Counted from the first letter of the stretch, positions 15,296 through 24,419 are shown. The stretch is 64,000 nucleotides of DNA from DASSNU01 sp035701265 (GCA_035701265.1 DASSNU010000023.1:45636-109635), one strand, 5' to 3'. A program made the numbers and translations. The notes: generated by a model not told the origin, from the sequence alone.

Positions 15296-17914
15296 GTGTG
15301 CTTCGTCGCAACGCTCGACGGCGACGGCGTGGTGCAGACCGCGCGCGTGGTGGCGCGCGGCGATGTGCGCAGCGTGCTCGCGCTTCCCGGCGTGGCGCAG
15401 CGCGGCGAGATGCTCATCCACAATCATCCCTCCGGCGTGCTGGATCCGTCGGACGCGGATCTCGAGGTGGCCGCGCGGCTGTACGACGGCGGCGTGGGCT
15501 TCGCCATCGTCGACAACGCCGCGCGCGCGATGTACGTGGTAGTGGAGGTGCCGCAGGCGACGTCGCACATGCCGATCGCGCCCGATGACGTGGAGCACGT
15601 ACTCGCCGAGCGTGGTCCGGTGGCAGCGCACCTGGGCGGGTACGAGGACCGTCCCAGCCAGCGCACCATGGCGCGCACCATCGCGCGGCTGTACAACGGC
15701 GGCGGCATCGGGCTCCTCGAGGCGGGCACCGGGGTCGGAAAGTCGCTCGGGTATCTCGTTCCCGCGCTGCGCTGGGCCGCGCAGAACGGCGAGCGCACCG
15801 TCGTCTCCACCAACACGATCAATCTGCAGGAGCAGTTGGTGGGGAAGGACCTGCCGTTCCTGCGCGATGCGTTGGACGACCAGCCGGTGCGCTTCGCGCT
15901 CCTCAAAGGGTGGCGCAACTATCTCTGCCTGCACCGGTTGGAGCAGGCGTCCGCCGGGGCCACCGGGCTGTTCGATGCCGACGTGGCCGCGCAGCTCGAC
16001 GCCGTACGCGCGTGGGCGGCGCGCACCGAGGATGGTTCGCTGAGCGATCTCCCCACGCCGCCGCGTCCGGAGGTGTGGGACGAGGTGGCCGCCGAGCCGG
16101 ACCTGTGCGGGCGACTGCGCTGCGCGCACTTCGATCGCTGCTTCCTGTTCGCCGCGCGGAGGCGCGCGGCGCAGGCGGACATCATCGTCGTCAACCATCA
16201 CCTGCTGCTCGCCGACGTGGCGGTGCGCCGCGTCCAGCAGAATTGGGGAGACGCCGCCGTGCTCCCTGCCTACACGCGGTTGGTCGTGGACGAGGGGCAC
16301 CACCTGGAAGATGCCGCGGCCGCGCATCTCGGCAGCGCCGTCACACGGCGCGGCGTGCAGCGCCTGCTCGGCCGCCTGGAGCGCCGCGGCAAGGGGTTGC
16401 TCGCCGTCCTCGCGCGCCGGCTGCAGGCGCGCGACGACCTGTACAGCGTGGCGAGTCTGGATCTGGTGCACGCGCGGCTCGTGCCCGCGGTGCACGCCGC
16501 GCGCGCGCAGGCCACGCTCCTCTTCGATCTGTTGGAGACGCTGCTCCGGGAGAGCGGCGCGAATGTGCTGCGCCTCACGCCCGCGTTCGCGGAGCATCCC
16601 GTGTGGCGCAACGGGCTGGACACGGCGCTCACCGACCTCCTGCGCGAGATCGCGCTGTTGCACGACGGGCTGCGCATGGTGCGCGACCGTCTGGAGTCGG
16701 ATGCTGCGCGCGCGGAGGCGTACGCGCCGCTGCTGGCGGAGATGCGCGGTGTCGCACGGCGACTGGATGGCGTGGCCGATGGCCTGCAGCGCGCGCTGCG
16801 CGGGCACGCGGCGCAGGACACCGAGGGGGCCGCGACGGGAGAGCCGATCGTGCGATGGATCGAGAGTCGCGGGCGCGACGGCCAGGTGGCCGCCGCCGCC
16901 GTGCCGCTCGACGTGGCGCCGATCCTGCGCGAGGATCTCTTCCGCCGCGTGGAGACGGCGATCGTCACGAGCGCCACGCTGGCTGCGCGGCGCGACTTCG
17001 GATTCCTCTCGCGGCGGTTGGGTCTCGACGTGCCCGAGCTGGAGCCGGAGACCGCGATCTTCGCGTCACCGTTCGACTACGCGCAGCAGGCGGTGCTCGC
17101 CATCCCCGCCGATCTTCCCGCGCCGAACGCCGACGCGGCGGCGCACCTGCGCGGCGTGGTGCGCATCGCGCTCGATCTGGCGGAGGCGGCGGACGGCGGG
17201 CTGTTCGTGCTCTTCACGAGCCATCGCGATGTCCGTGCGGCCGCGGCGGCGCTGCGCGAGCACGGGGTGGCGGCGCGATGGCCGCTGCTCGTGCACGGCG
17301 AGGAAGGGCGCGACCAGTTGCTGCGCCGCTTTCGCGAGTCCGGGCGCGCCGTGCTGCTCGGCACCGCATCGTTCTGGGAAGGGGTGGACGTGGCGGGACG
17401 CGCGCTGCGCGGACTGGTGATCGCGCGCCTGCCGTTCCGCGTCCCCACCGAGCCGCTCACCGCGGCGCACTGCGAGGCGATCGAGCAGCGCGGAGGCGAT
17501 GCGTTCGCCGACTACATGCTGCCGCACGCGGCGCTCCGGCTCAAGCAGGGATTCGGACGGCTCATCCGCGCGCGCACCGATCGCGGGGCAGTGGTGTTGT
17601 GCGATCCGCGGGTGATCACGAAAGGCTACGGCGCGGAGTTGTTGGAGGGGCTCCCGCCGGCGCGCCGGCTGGTGAGCCGGTGGGCGCGCATCCGCGACCA
17701 GCTCGTGCGTTTCTACGCGGGCGAGGAGGTAGCCATGGACGATGTGCTCGACATGGGAGAGCGCGCGTACGTCATGGAGCCGTCCGTCGCGCGCCGGCGC
17801 ACGGCAATCGCCGCATCGCCAGCTTCCTGGCCGGAACGCCCCGACGACGCACTCGGCGATGTCGATCGCACGAGTGATCACGATGGTTCGTGGACGAACG
17901 ATTGGGAGGGGTGA
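15296..17914 (+). CDS. DinG/XPD-type helicase with an N-terminal JAB (RadC-like) domain
   Basis: 872 residues from the GTG at 15296. Residues 1-85 form a JAB/JAMM-like module with Glu38, H42-N-H44-P-S-G and Asp55, the metal-binding pattern of RadC-type domains. Residues about 120-860 are a superfamily 2 DinG/XPD helicase: Walker A EAGTGVGKS (142-150), four Cys likely holding a 4Fe-4S cluster (211, 271, 276, 282), DEGH (332-335), VNHHLLLADV, and C-terminal GTASFWEGVDVAGRALRG and QGFGRLIRARTDRG motifs. DinG unwinds DNA with 5'-3' polarity. Fusion to an exonuclease domain is known in Firmicutes; a JAB module there is unusual. The open frame extends upstream with plausible protein sequence to about 15209 but lacks ATG/GTG/TTG, so the true start is uncertain. 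Confidence 0.85.
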   Translation: MCFVATLDGDGVVQTARVVARGDVRSVLALPGVAQRGEMLIHNHPSGVLDPSDADLEVAARLYDGGVGFAIVDNAARAMYVVVEVPQATSHMPIAPDDVEHVLAERGPVAAHLGGYEDRPSQRTMARTIARLYNGGGIGLLEAGTGVGKSLGYLVPALRWAAQNGERTVVSTNTINLQEQLVGKDLPFLRDALDDQPVRFALLKGWRNYLCLHRLEQASAGATGLFDADVAAQLDAVRAWAARTEDGSLSDLPTPPRPEVWDEVAAEPDLCGRLRCAHFDRCFLFAARRRAAQADIIVVNHHLLLADVAVRRVQQNWGDAAVLPAYTRLVVDEGHHLEDAAAAHLGSAVTRRGVQRLLGRLERRGKGLLAVLARRLQARDDLYSVASLDLVHARLVPAVHAARAQATLLFDLLETLLRESGANVLRLTPAFAEHPVWRNGLDTALTDLLREIALLHDGLRMVRDRLESDAARAEAYAPLLAEMRGVARRLDGVADGLQRALRGHAAQDTEGAATGEPIVRWIESRGRDGQVAAAAVPLDVAPILREDLFRRVETAIVTSATLAARRDFGFLSRRLGLDVPELEPETAIFASPFDYAQQAVLAIPADLPAPNADAAAHLRGVVRIALDLAEAADGGLFVLFTSHRDVRAAAAALREHGVAARWPLLVHGEEGRDQLLRRFRESGRAVLLGTASFWEGVDVAGRALRGLVIARLPFRVPTEPLTAAHCEAIEQRGGDAFADYMLPHAALRLKQGFGRLIRARTDRGAVVLCDPRVITKGYGAELLEGLPPARRLVSRWARIRDQLVRFYAGEEVAMDDVLDMGERAYVMEPSVARRRTAIAASPASWPERPDDALGDVDRTSDHDGSWTNDWEG

Positions 17915-17916
17915 GC

Positions 17917-18609
17917 ATGGGAGACGCAGGGGTGCCGCGGCCGGGGAAGATCATCTGCGTGGGGCGCAACTATCTCGCGCACGCGCGCGAGTTGGGGAAC
18001 GAGCTGCCGCAGGAGCCGTTGCTCTTTCTCAAACCGCCATCCGCGGTGATCGCGAGCGGCGCGCCGATCGTGCGCCCGGTCATGTCGTCGCAGGTGGAGT
18101 TCGAGGGGGAGATCGGCATCGTCATCGGGCGTACGCTCCGCCACGCCACCGCGCGGCAGGCGCGCGACGCGATCGCTGCCGTGCTGGCGGCCAACGACGT
18201 CACCGCGCGCGACTTGCAGCGGAGCGACGGACAGTGGACGCGTGCCAAGGGGTTCGATAGCTTCTGCCCGGTGGGCACACCGGACGAGCCGCGCGTTCCG
18301 CTCGACGCGCTGGAAGTGATCACGCGAGTGAACGGCGCCGTCCGCCAGCATGGCCGCGCGAGCGAGATGGCCTTCCCCATCCCCGATCTCCTCGCCTACG
18401 CCTCCGCCATCATGACCCTCGAGCCGGGCGATCTGTTGCTCACGGGAACTCCGGCTGGTGTGGGTCCACTCATCGCAGGGGACGAGGTGGAGGTCGAGAT
18501 TCCCGGGCTGAGTCGCGTGGTGAATCCGGTGGTCGACGAGCGCGCGGTGTCGCCCGTCGCGCCCGAAGCGGCCGGTACGCACACATTCAACAGGAGTGTC
18601 GGTTCATGA
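17917..18609 (+). CDS. Fumarylacetoacetate hydrolase family protein
   Basis: 230 residues, the compact single-domain form of the FAH family, metal-dependent enzymes that hydrolyse or decarboxylate acylpyruvates and related 2-oxo acids. Seen: KIICVGRNYLAHARELGN, FLKPPSAVI, VEFEGEIGIVIGR with the paired Glu metal ligands, ANDVTARDLQ, WTRAKGFDSFCPVGT and LTGTPAGVGPL. The substrate cannot be told. A purine-rich GGGAGGGG lies about 5 bases before the ATG at 17917; GTG at 17911 overlaps the helicase stop and is an alternative. Confidence 0.9.
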   Translation: MGDAGVPRPGKIICVGRNYLAHARELGNELPQEPLLFLKPPSAVIASGAPIVRPVMSSQVEFEGEIGIVIGRTLRHATARQARDAIAAVLAANDVTARDLQRSDGQWTRAKGFDSFCPVGTPDEPRVPLDALEVITRVNGAVRQHGRASEMAFPIPDLLAYASAIMTLEPGDLLLTGTPAGVGPLIAGDEVEVEIPGLSRVVNPVVDERAVSPVAPEAAGTHTFNRSVGS

Positions 18610-18624
18610 CCCAGGAGGCGCAGC

Positions 18625-19809
18625 GTGCCTGAGCTGACCGCGCGGATGGAGCACCTGCCGTCGTATCCGCTCACGTGGGTGCCGCAGAAGAAGCGCGAGC
18701 TGATTGCGCGCGGCGTGGACGTGATCGACCTGGGCGCGGGCGACGCCGATCTCGCGCCGCCCCCCGCCGCGGTGGAGGCGCTCGCGCGCGCGGCGCACGA
18801 TCCCGCGATGAGCCGGTATGGATTCGGGATCGGGCTCCCCGCGTTTCGCGAGGCGGTGGCGACCTGGATGGAGCGGCGTTTCGGCGCGCGCTTCGATCCG
18901 GCCACGGAGATCGTCCCGCTCATCGGCTCCAAGGAAGGATTGGCACACCTCGCCTTTGCGTACGTGAATCCGGGGGATACGGTCATCGTGCCCGAGCCGG
19001 CGTACGCGCCGTACGTCGGCGGAACGGTTCTGGCGGATGGAACGGCGCATCGCGTCCCGCTCCGAGAGGAGAACGGCTATCTGCTGGACCTGGACGAGGT
19101 GCCCAAAGACGTGTTGAAGCGCTCGACCGTCGTCTACCTCAACTATCCCAACAATCCCACGGGGGCGATCGCCCCGCGGGAGTACCTGGAACGCACGGTG
19201 GCGCGGTGCAGGGAACACGACCTGTTGCTGGTGTACGACAACGCGTACTCCGAGCTGGCCTACGACGGCTACCGGCCGCCGGGCATCTTCGAGATCGACG
19301 GCGCGCGCGAGGTGGCGATCGAGTTCCACTCGTTCTCGAAGACGTACAACATGACCGGCTGGCGATGCGGATGGGCGGTGGCGCGTCCGGACGTGTGCGC
19401 AGCGCTCGCCAAGGTCAAGACGTTCGTGGATACGGGTGCGTTCATGGCGGTGCAGGCCGCGGGAGTCGCGGCACTCGAGTCGTGGGCGGAGTTCGTGCCC
19501 GCCAACGTCGAAGTCTTCCGGCGCCGCCGGGACGCGGCGGTGGAGGCGTTTCGCGGGGCGGGATTCACCTGCGATGTCCCGCGCGCGGCAATGTATCTCT
19601 GGCTGCGGCTCCCCGATGGACTCTCGGACGACGAGTTCGCCAAGCGGTTGCTGCTCGAGGAGGGAGTCGTGGTGATGCCCGGATCGTCGTTCGGTAGCAG
19701 CGGGACGGGCTACTTTCGCGTGTCGTTCATCACGTCTCCGGAACGTCTTGCGGAGGCCGCGCGTCGCGCGGGACGCGTCCTGTCGGCGGCGGTGGCGACG
19801 ACCGCATGA
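18625..19809 (+). CDS. Class I/II PLP-dependent aminotransferase, LL-DAP aminotransferase-like
   Basis: 394 residues, fold-type I aminotransferase. Seen: DVIDLGAGDADLAPP, SRYGFGIGLPAFREAVATWM, IGSKEGLAHLAFAYVNPGD, VYLNYPNNPTGAIAP, VYDNAYSELAYDG, and the PLP-lysine segment SFSKTYNMTGWRCGW. The pattern resembles DapL (LL-diaminopimelate aminotransferase), which makes LL-DAP directly from tetrahydrodipicolinate for lysine and peptidoglycan; an aspartate or alanine aminotransferase role is not excluded. GTG start at 18625 preceded by GGAGG. Stop overlaps the following gene by 4 bases. Confidence 0.85.
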   Translation: MPELTARMEHLPSYPLTWVPQKKRELIARGVDVIDLGAGDADLAPPPAAVEALARAAHDPAMSRYGFGIGLPAFREAVATWMERRFGARFDPATEIVPLIGSKEGLAHLAFAYVNPGDTVIVPEPAYAPYVGGTVLADGTAHRVPLREENGYLLDLDEVPKDVLKRSTVVYLNYPNNPTGAIAPREYLERTVARCREHDLLLVYDNAYSELAYDGYRPPGIFEIDGAREVAIEFHSFSKTYNMTGWRCGWAVARPDVCAALAKVKTFVDTGAFMAVQAAGVAALESWAEFVPANVEVFRRRRDAAVEAFRGAGFTCDVPRAAMYLWLRLPDGLSDDEFAKRLLLEEGVVVMPGSSFGSSGTGYFRVSFITSPERLAEAARRAGRVLSAAVATTA

Positions 19810-20711
19810 CGATGCGGCGCGACGACCGCACGACGCGGCGCGGCGACCACACGACGAAGCGGCGCATTGACGGCTCGCTTCTCGTGTCGCTCGCCGTGCA
19901 CGTGGTGCTCGGCGCGCTGCTCTACTTCCTGATCAGCATCCCGCTGCCGGACCTGGCCTTCTGGCACACGCCGGTGCGGCACGAGCCGCCCCAGGAGCGG
20001 GTGCAGTACGTGCGCGTGCCGGCAGGCGGTGGCGGCGCACCGGCGGCACGTGCTCCGCGCACCGTGCCCACGCGCCCGCGTGCGGTGCCGCTCGTGGCGC
20101 CCACGGAGGTACCATCGGAAATTCCTCCGCCGCCGGCGGCGGACACCGCCGGTGCCGTGGATGGCGGATCAGACGCGGGAGGTGGCGCTACGCGTGGCGT
20201 GGTACCGTCCTACGGTGATCGCCGGTTGTGGCTCTCGCCGAGCGACGTGCCGCGCGAGGCGCGAACGCTGCAGGAGGAGCTGGACTCGATCATCGTCACC
20301 AGCGTGCAGGAACACCTCGACTCGATCGCCGCGGTGACGCCGAGCCATCGCCCGGGGGACTGGACGGTGAGTCGCGGCGGAAAGAAATACGGGATGGACC
20401 AGCACAACATCTACATTGGCGACGTCAAGATCCCGTCCACCCTGCTCGCGCTCCTTCCGCTCAACAGCAAGCATCTGCAGGGGAATCCGGTCGCAATGAG
20501 CAACGCGCGCCGCATCCAGGCGATGCACAACGAGATCGAGGAACAGGCGCAGCGCGGCATCACGGAGGCGGAGTTCCGCGCGGCGGTCAAGCGCATTGCC
20601 GAGCGCAAGGAGCGTGAGCGCCGGGAGCGCGAACAGAAGGAGCAGCGGGAGAAGAAGAACGACAACGACAAGAGCGGGAATCCCCCGATCGCCGCTCCTC
20701 AGCAGCGCTGA
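19806..20711 (+). CDS. Membrane-anchored Pro-rich protein of unknown function
   Basis: 301 residues: an Arg/Thr-rich cytoplasmic tail, one transmembrane segment (SLLVSLAVHVVLGALLYFLI, residues about 24-43), a Pro/Ala-rich spacer (VPTRPRAVPLVAPTEVPSE), a central conserved-looking part (RRLWLSPSDVPREARTLQEEL, in parts LWLSPSDVPREA) and a highly charged Lys/Glu/Arg C-terminus. The topology of short tail, one helix and Pro-rich periplasmic arm is TonB-like, but no TonB C-terminal domain is recognised. ATG overlaps the aminotransferase stop. The 3' end overlaps the convergent lexA gene by 13 bases. Confidence 0.65.
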   Translation: MTMRRDDRTTRRGDHTTKRRIDGSLLVSLAVHVVLGALLYFLISIPLPDLAFWHTPVRHEPPQERVQYVRVPAGGGGAPAARAPRTVPTRPRAVPLVAPTEVPSEIPPPPAADTAGAVDGGSDAGGGATRGVVPSYGDRRLWLSPSDVPREARTLQEELDSIIVTSVQEHLDSIAAVTPSHRPGDWTVSRGGKKYGMDQHNIYIGDVKIPSTLLALLPLNSKHLQGNPVAMSNARRIQAMHNEIEEQAQRGITEAEFRAAVKRIAERKERERREREQKEQREKKNDNDKSGNPPIAAPQQR

Positions 20712-21349
20712 CCGGCCGTCCCCTCCGCTCGCGCGCCCACCAGCGAGCGAAAGATCGCGCACACCCGTCCCAGGATCTCGAAGTCCGCATCGCGCGGCAC
20801 GCGGAGCGGCTCCGCGCCCGTCCGCGCGGGCAGTAGTACCACCTGGTCGCCGTCGTGGGAGAGCGTCTTGATGGTCGCCTGCGTACCGATGCGCGCCGCC
20901 ACGATGTCCCCCTCCGCGGCGCAGGGCGTGGGACAGATCATCACGTAATCGCCATCACAGATGCCGCGCTCCGTCATGCTGTCTCCTTCCGCGCGGATGA
21001 AGAACGCATCCTCGCTCGGCAGGAAGCGCCGGTCCATGGTGATGAAGCCTTCGCGATCCTCGGCCAGGAGCGAGGGAGGGCCCGCCGCCACGCGGCCGAA
21101 GTACGGCACCGGCTGCGTGTGCACCGCGCCGCTGAACCCCAGAATGCGCACGCCGCGCGAGCGCGCGGGGTCCCGCTCGATGTAGCCCTTGCGCGTGAGC
21201 GCCTGGAGCAGCTTCGAGACGGTCTTCGTGGAGCGGATGCCGAAGTGCCGCGCGATGTCGCGCACGCTCGGCTGGTACGTGTGCTCCGCGAGGAAGTCGA
21301 TGAGGTAGTGGTAGACGCGTCGTTCGGTTTCGGTGAGTGGCTCCGGCAT
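20699..21349 (-). CDS. lexA: SOS repressor LexA
   Basis: 216 residues. N-terminal winged helix (residues about 1-68, ETERRVYHYLIDFL, SVRDIARHFGI, LTRKGYIERDPARSRGVRI), then the S24 autoprotease domain: cleavage pair Ala89-Gly90 in GRVAAGPP, catalytic Ser124 in AEGDSMTE and Lys161 in QATIKTL. Represses DNA-damage genes until RecA-stimulated self-cleavage. ATG at 21349 gives the family N-terminus MPEPLTETER. No convincing LexA operator could be picked out upstream (21350-21467). Convergent, with overlapping 3' end, to the 301-residue membrane protein gene. Confidence 0.95.
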   Translation of the reverse strand: MPEPLTETERRVYHYLIDFLAEHTYQPSVRDIARHFGIRSTKTVSKLLQALTRKGYIERDPARSRGVRILGFSGAVHTQPVPYFGRVAAGPPSLLAEDREGFITMDRRFLPSEDAFFIRAEGDSMTERGICDGDYVMICPTPCAAEGDIVAARIGTQATIKTLSHDGDQVVLLPARTGAEPLRVPRDADFEILGRVCAIFRSLVGARAEGTAGQRC

Positions 21350-21467
21350 GTGAGGCTCGCCTGCAAGGGTTTCGCGGGGGAAGATCCTCCGTGCGGTGCG
21401 CGTACGGTCCGGACGGTCTGGTGGGACGTGAGTGTGGCGGGAGGACGGCGCCGCGCCACGGGGAGCG

Positions 21468-22940
21468 CTAGCCGCCCTCCCGCAGCGTGCGCACCGCCCT
21501 CTCAATCCGGACCAACGCGCGGTCGCGCCCGAGAGTTTCCAGCACCTCGAAGATCCCCGGGCTGACCCCCATGCCGGTGAGCGCCACGCGCAGCGGCTGG
21601 AAGATCTTGCCCGCCGCCACGCCCTCCTGGTCCGCCAGCGCCCGGAGCGAGGCTTCCATGGCGTCCGCTCGCCATTCCGGCAGGGCCGACAGCCGGTCGC
21701 GCGCGCCCGCCAGAAGGTGCGCCGTCCGATCGGCGTCCTTCCACGCCTTCGCCACCGCATCCGGATCGTAGGGAAAGTCCGCGCGAAAGTAGGGGACGGC
21801 GTGGCGCACGAGATCGTGCGTGGTCCGTGCGCGCACCTTGAGCAGATCGATGAGCGCGAGATACCAGTCGTGCTGCGCGGCCAGCTCCTCCGCGGTGGCC
21901 AGCCCCTGCTGCACGAGCTCCGACGTCACCAACGCCTCCAGCTCCGCCGCCGGCGTGCGGCTCAGATGCTGCCCGTTCATCCACTCGAGCTTGGTGGGAT
22001 CGAAGATGGCGGGCTTCTTCTGCAGGCCGTCGGTGGAGAAGAGCTCGATCATCTCGCCCAGCGCCATCACCTCGCGATCGCCGCCGGGTGACCAGCCGAG
22101 CAGCGCGAGAAAGTTCACCATCGCGGCGGGAAGAATCCCCTGCTCGCGATAGTCCCCGACCGCGGTGGCGCCGTGGCGCTTGCTCAGCTTGCGCCCGTCG
22201 GTGCCGTGAATCATCGGAACGTGCGCGAACTGCGGCAGCTCGTGCCCCAGCGCGCGGTAGAGCAGAATCTGCTTCGGCGTGTTGGAGACGTGATCGTCCC
22301 CGCGCATCACGAGCGTGATGCGCATGGCGATGTCGTCCGACACGACGGCCATGTTGTAGATCGGCGTCCCGTCGGATCGGAGGACGACGAAGTCCTCGAT
22401 GTCCTGGTTGGGAAACTCGATGCGGCCGTGCACCAGGTCGTCCCACGCGGTGACGCCCCCCGGCACGCGGAAGCGGATGACGTGGGGGACGCCCGCCTCC
22501 ACGCGCCGCTGCACTTCGTCGTCGGGCAACCGATCGCAGCGCCGGTCGTACCTGAAGCTCTCGCGCCGCTGCTCCGCCTCGGCGCGGCGGACGGCGAGCT
22601 CCTCCTGCGTGCAGAAGCAGCGGTACGCCGCACCGCGCTCCAGAAGCGTGCGCACATCCGCCTGGTGGCGCGCGAGCCCCTGCGCCTGGTAGACCACGTC
22701 CTCGTCCCAGTCGATCCCCAGCCAGGTGAGCCCTTCGAAGATGGCACGCGTGCTCTCGGCGGTGGAGCGCGCGCGATCGGTGTCCTCGATGCGCAGCAGC
22801 ATCGCGCCGCCGTGGTGGCGGGCGTACAGCCAGTTGAAGAGCGCAGTCCGCGCGCCGCCCACGTGCAGGAATCCCGTGGGGGAGGGGGCAAAGCGAACGC
22901 GCGGAGCGGCGGGTGCTGGCGCCGGCGAGATGTCGGCCAT
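21468..22940 (-). CDS. gltX: Glutamate--tRNA ligase
   Basis: 490 residues, class I aminoacyl-tRNA synthetase charging tRNA-Glu. HIGH-equivalent in RFAPSPTGFLHVGGARTALF, LRIEDTDRARS, GDDHVSNTPKQILLYRALG, and the KMSKS-equivalent KLSKRHGATAV. The Cys-rich zinc finger is reduced (RCFCTQEEL is present). C-terminal anticodon-binding helices are complete. ATG at 22940 (MADISPAP) is preferred; the frame is open for 19 more codons upstream. Whether it is discriminating cannot be told from the sequence alone. Confidence 0.96.
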   Translation of the reverse strand: MADISPAPAPAAPRVRFAPSPTGFLHVGGARTALFNWLYARHHGGAMLLRIEDTDRARSTAESTRAIFEGLTWLGIDWDEDVVYQAQGLARHQADVRTLLERGAAYRCFCTQEELAVRRAEAEQRRESFRYDRRCDRLPDDEVQRRVEAGVPHVIRFRVPGGVTAWDDLVHGRIEFPNQDIEDFVVLRSDGTPIYNMAVVSDDIAMRITLVMRGDDHVSNTPKQILLYRALGHELPQFAHVPMIHGTDGRKLSKRHGATAVGDYREQGILPAAMVNFLALLGWSPGGDREVMALGEMIELFSTDGLQKKPAIFDPTKLEWMNGQHLSRTPAAELEALVTSELVQQGLATAEELAAQHDWYLALIDLLKVRARTTHDLVRHAVPYFRADFPYDPDAVAKAWKDADRTAHLLAGARDRLSALPEWRADAMEASLRALADQEGVAAGKIFQPLRVALTGMGVSPGIFEVLETLGRDRALVRIERAVRTLREGG

Positions 22941-23033
22941 GACGATGGAGCGGGTCAGAGAACGACGATGCGCGTGGTGCGCGAGCGGTGCGCACAAACA
23001 AAGAGGCCCGCCTGCGCAGGGCGGACCCGTGAA

Positions 23034-23124
23034 CGGAGAGGGAGGGATTCGAACCCTCGATAGGGCTTTAAGACCCTATAACGGTTTAGCAAACCGCCGC
23101 CTTCAGCCACTCGGCCACCCCTCC
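23034..23124 (-). tRNA. tRNA-Ser(GCT)
   Basis: A 91-nt type II tRNA: acceptor GGAGGGG/CCTCTCC (one G-T pair), discriminator G, D-arm TGGCCGAGTGGCTGAAGGC, anticodon loop TTGCTAA with anticodon GCT, a long variable arm (TAGGGTCTTAAAGCCCTA, in which TAGGG/CCCTA pair), and T-arm GGGTTCGAATCCC. CCA is not encoded. A clear promoter lies upstream. Confidence 0.96.
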
Positions 23125-23173
23125 ACGATGCGCGCTGGAACCGGAGGGGCCGCGCGCGACCTTGCAGTCCTCA

Positions 23174-23202
23174 AGTGTAGCCGGAACGCCGGGCGGAGTC
23201 AA
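23174..23202 (-). promoter_or_regulatory. tRNA-Ser(GCT) promoter (-35 TTGACT, 17 bp, -10 TACACT)
   Basis: TTGACT (23202-23197) and TACACT (23179-23174) on the minus strand, 17-base spacer. Predicted start near 23167, about 43 bases before the tRNA 5' end. Confidence 0.7.
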
Positions 23203-23209
23203 CGAGATC

Positions 23210-23237
23210 GCACGCCCCGCACGCGCACGGGGCGTGC
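23210..23237. terminator. Perfect 10-bp GC hairpin between tRNA-Ser and the dehydrogenase
   Basis: Arms GCACGCCCCG (23210-23219) and CGGGGCGTGC (23228-23237) with an 8-base loop and no T-run. It lies upstream of the tRNA promoter and before the dehydrogenase gene, so it does not obviously terminate either; it may insulate the two divergent units. Confidence 0.4.
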
Positions 23238-23390
23238 GCCTCTAGTGCAAACACGCGTTCGCGCCACAGCATCCACCGGCGCCGCGTCGCCCTACCGCGG
23301 GGCGCTGCACGCCCGTACCTTACGCGCCGCCGCCCCGCATGGACATCCGCGCGCGGAATCCCTTCATCACCACATGCTCCCACGAGAGAA

Positions 23391-24419
23391 GTGAAGGCCG
23401 TCCGTCTCACCACCTTCGGGCACCCGGTCACGGCGCAGAACGTCGAGACGCCGGAGCCCGGGCGCAGAGAAGTGCTCGTGCGCGTGCGCGCCGCCGGCAT
23501 CTGCCACTCCGATGCGCACTACCGCTCCGGCAGCTCGCCGCGCATGGGGGTGCCGCGCACGCTCGGCCACGAGGTGGCCGGCACCATCGAGCGGGTGGGG
23601 GACGACGTGCGCCGCGCGCGCGTGGGGGATCGCGTGTGCGTGCACTATCTCTTCTCCTGCGGCGACTGCTTCCACTGCAGCCGCGGGAGCGAGCAGTTCT
23701 GCACCACCGGCGCCATGCTCGGCCATCACCGCGACGGCGGGTGGGCGGAGTACGTGCTGGTCCCCGAGCGGTGCGCGGTGCCGCTGCCGCCGGAGATCTC
23801 CTTCGAGCACGGCGCGGTGCTCATGTGCTCGTCCGCCACCTCGCTGCACGCGCTGCGCCGCGCGCGGCTGCGTGGCGGCGAGACGGTGGCCGTCTTCGGC
23901 GCGGGCGGGCTTGGGGCGTCAGCCGTGCAGCTCGCGCGCGCACTCGGTGCGCGGGACGTGTACGCGGTGGACATCGACGAGGGGAAGCTGGAGCTCGCGC
24001 GCACGCTGGGTGCCACGCCAGTGATCGCGCGCGACGCGGACCCGGTGACCGCCATCGCCGAGCTCACCGGCGGGCGAGGCGTGGACGTCGCGCTCGATCT
24101 CGTGGGACTGCCGCAGACCACGCATCAGGCGGTGCAGTCGCTCGCCGTGCAGGGGCGCGCGGTGATCGTCGGGATCGCGCGCCAGCCGGTGGAGCTGGAC
24201 AGCTATCACGACATCCTGGGGAAGGAAGCGGAGATCATCGGTGCCAACGACCACCTGCTGCAGGAGCTCCCGCTGCTCATCGACCTCACGCGGCGCGGTG
24301 CACTGGATCTCTCGCGCGTGGTCGCGCGCACGATCCCGCTCGACGCGGACGCGATCAACGCGGTGCTCGACGAGCTGGACCGGTACAGCGCCCCTGCGCG
24401 GACGGTGATCGTCCCCTAG
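23391..24419 (+). CDS. Zinc-dependent alcohol dehydrogenase family protein
   Basis: 342 residues, MDR superfamily, NAD(P)-dependent oxidoreductase. GroES-like N-terminal domain with catalytic zinc ligands in GICHSDAHYR and LGHEVAGTIERVG, and the four-Cys structural zinc site CGDCFHCSRGSEQFC. Rossmann domain with VAVFGAGGLGASAVQLARALG and the Asp of YAVDIDEGK, which favours NAD. Substrate unknown. GTG start at 23391. Monocistronic in appearance. Confidence 0.9.
   Translation: MKAVRLTTFGHPVTAQNVETPEPGRREVLVRVRAAGICHSDAHYRSGSSPRMGVPRTLGHEVAGTIERVGDDVRRARVGDRVCVHYLFSCGDCFHCSRGSEQFCTTGAMLGHHRDGGWAEYVLVPERCAVPLPPEISFEHGAVLMCSSATSLHALRRARLRGGETVAVFGAGGLGASAVQLARALGARDVYAVDIDEGKLELARTLGATPVIARDADPVTAIAELTGGRGVDVALDLVGLPQTTHQAVQSLAVQGRAVIVGIARQPVELDSYHDILGKEAEIIGANDHLLQELPLLIDLTRRGALDLSRVVARTIPLDADAINAVLDELDRYSAPARTVIVP

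Noticed and set aside
21350..21467. LexA operator upstream of lexA
   Set aside because: No palindrome close to known LexA boxes could be identified with confidence.
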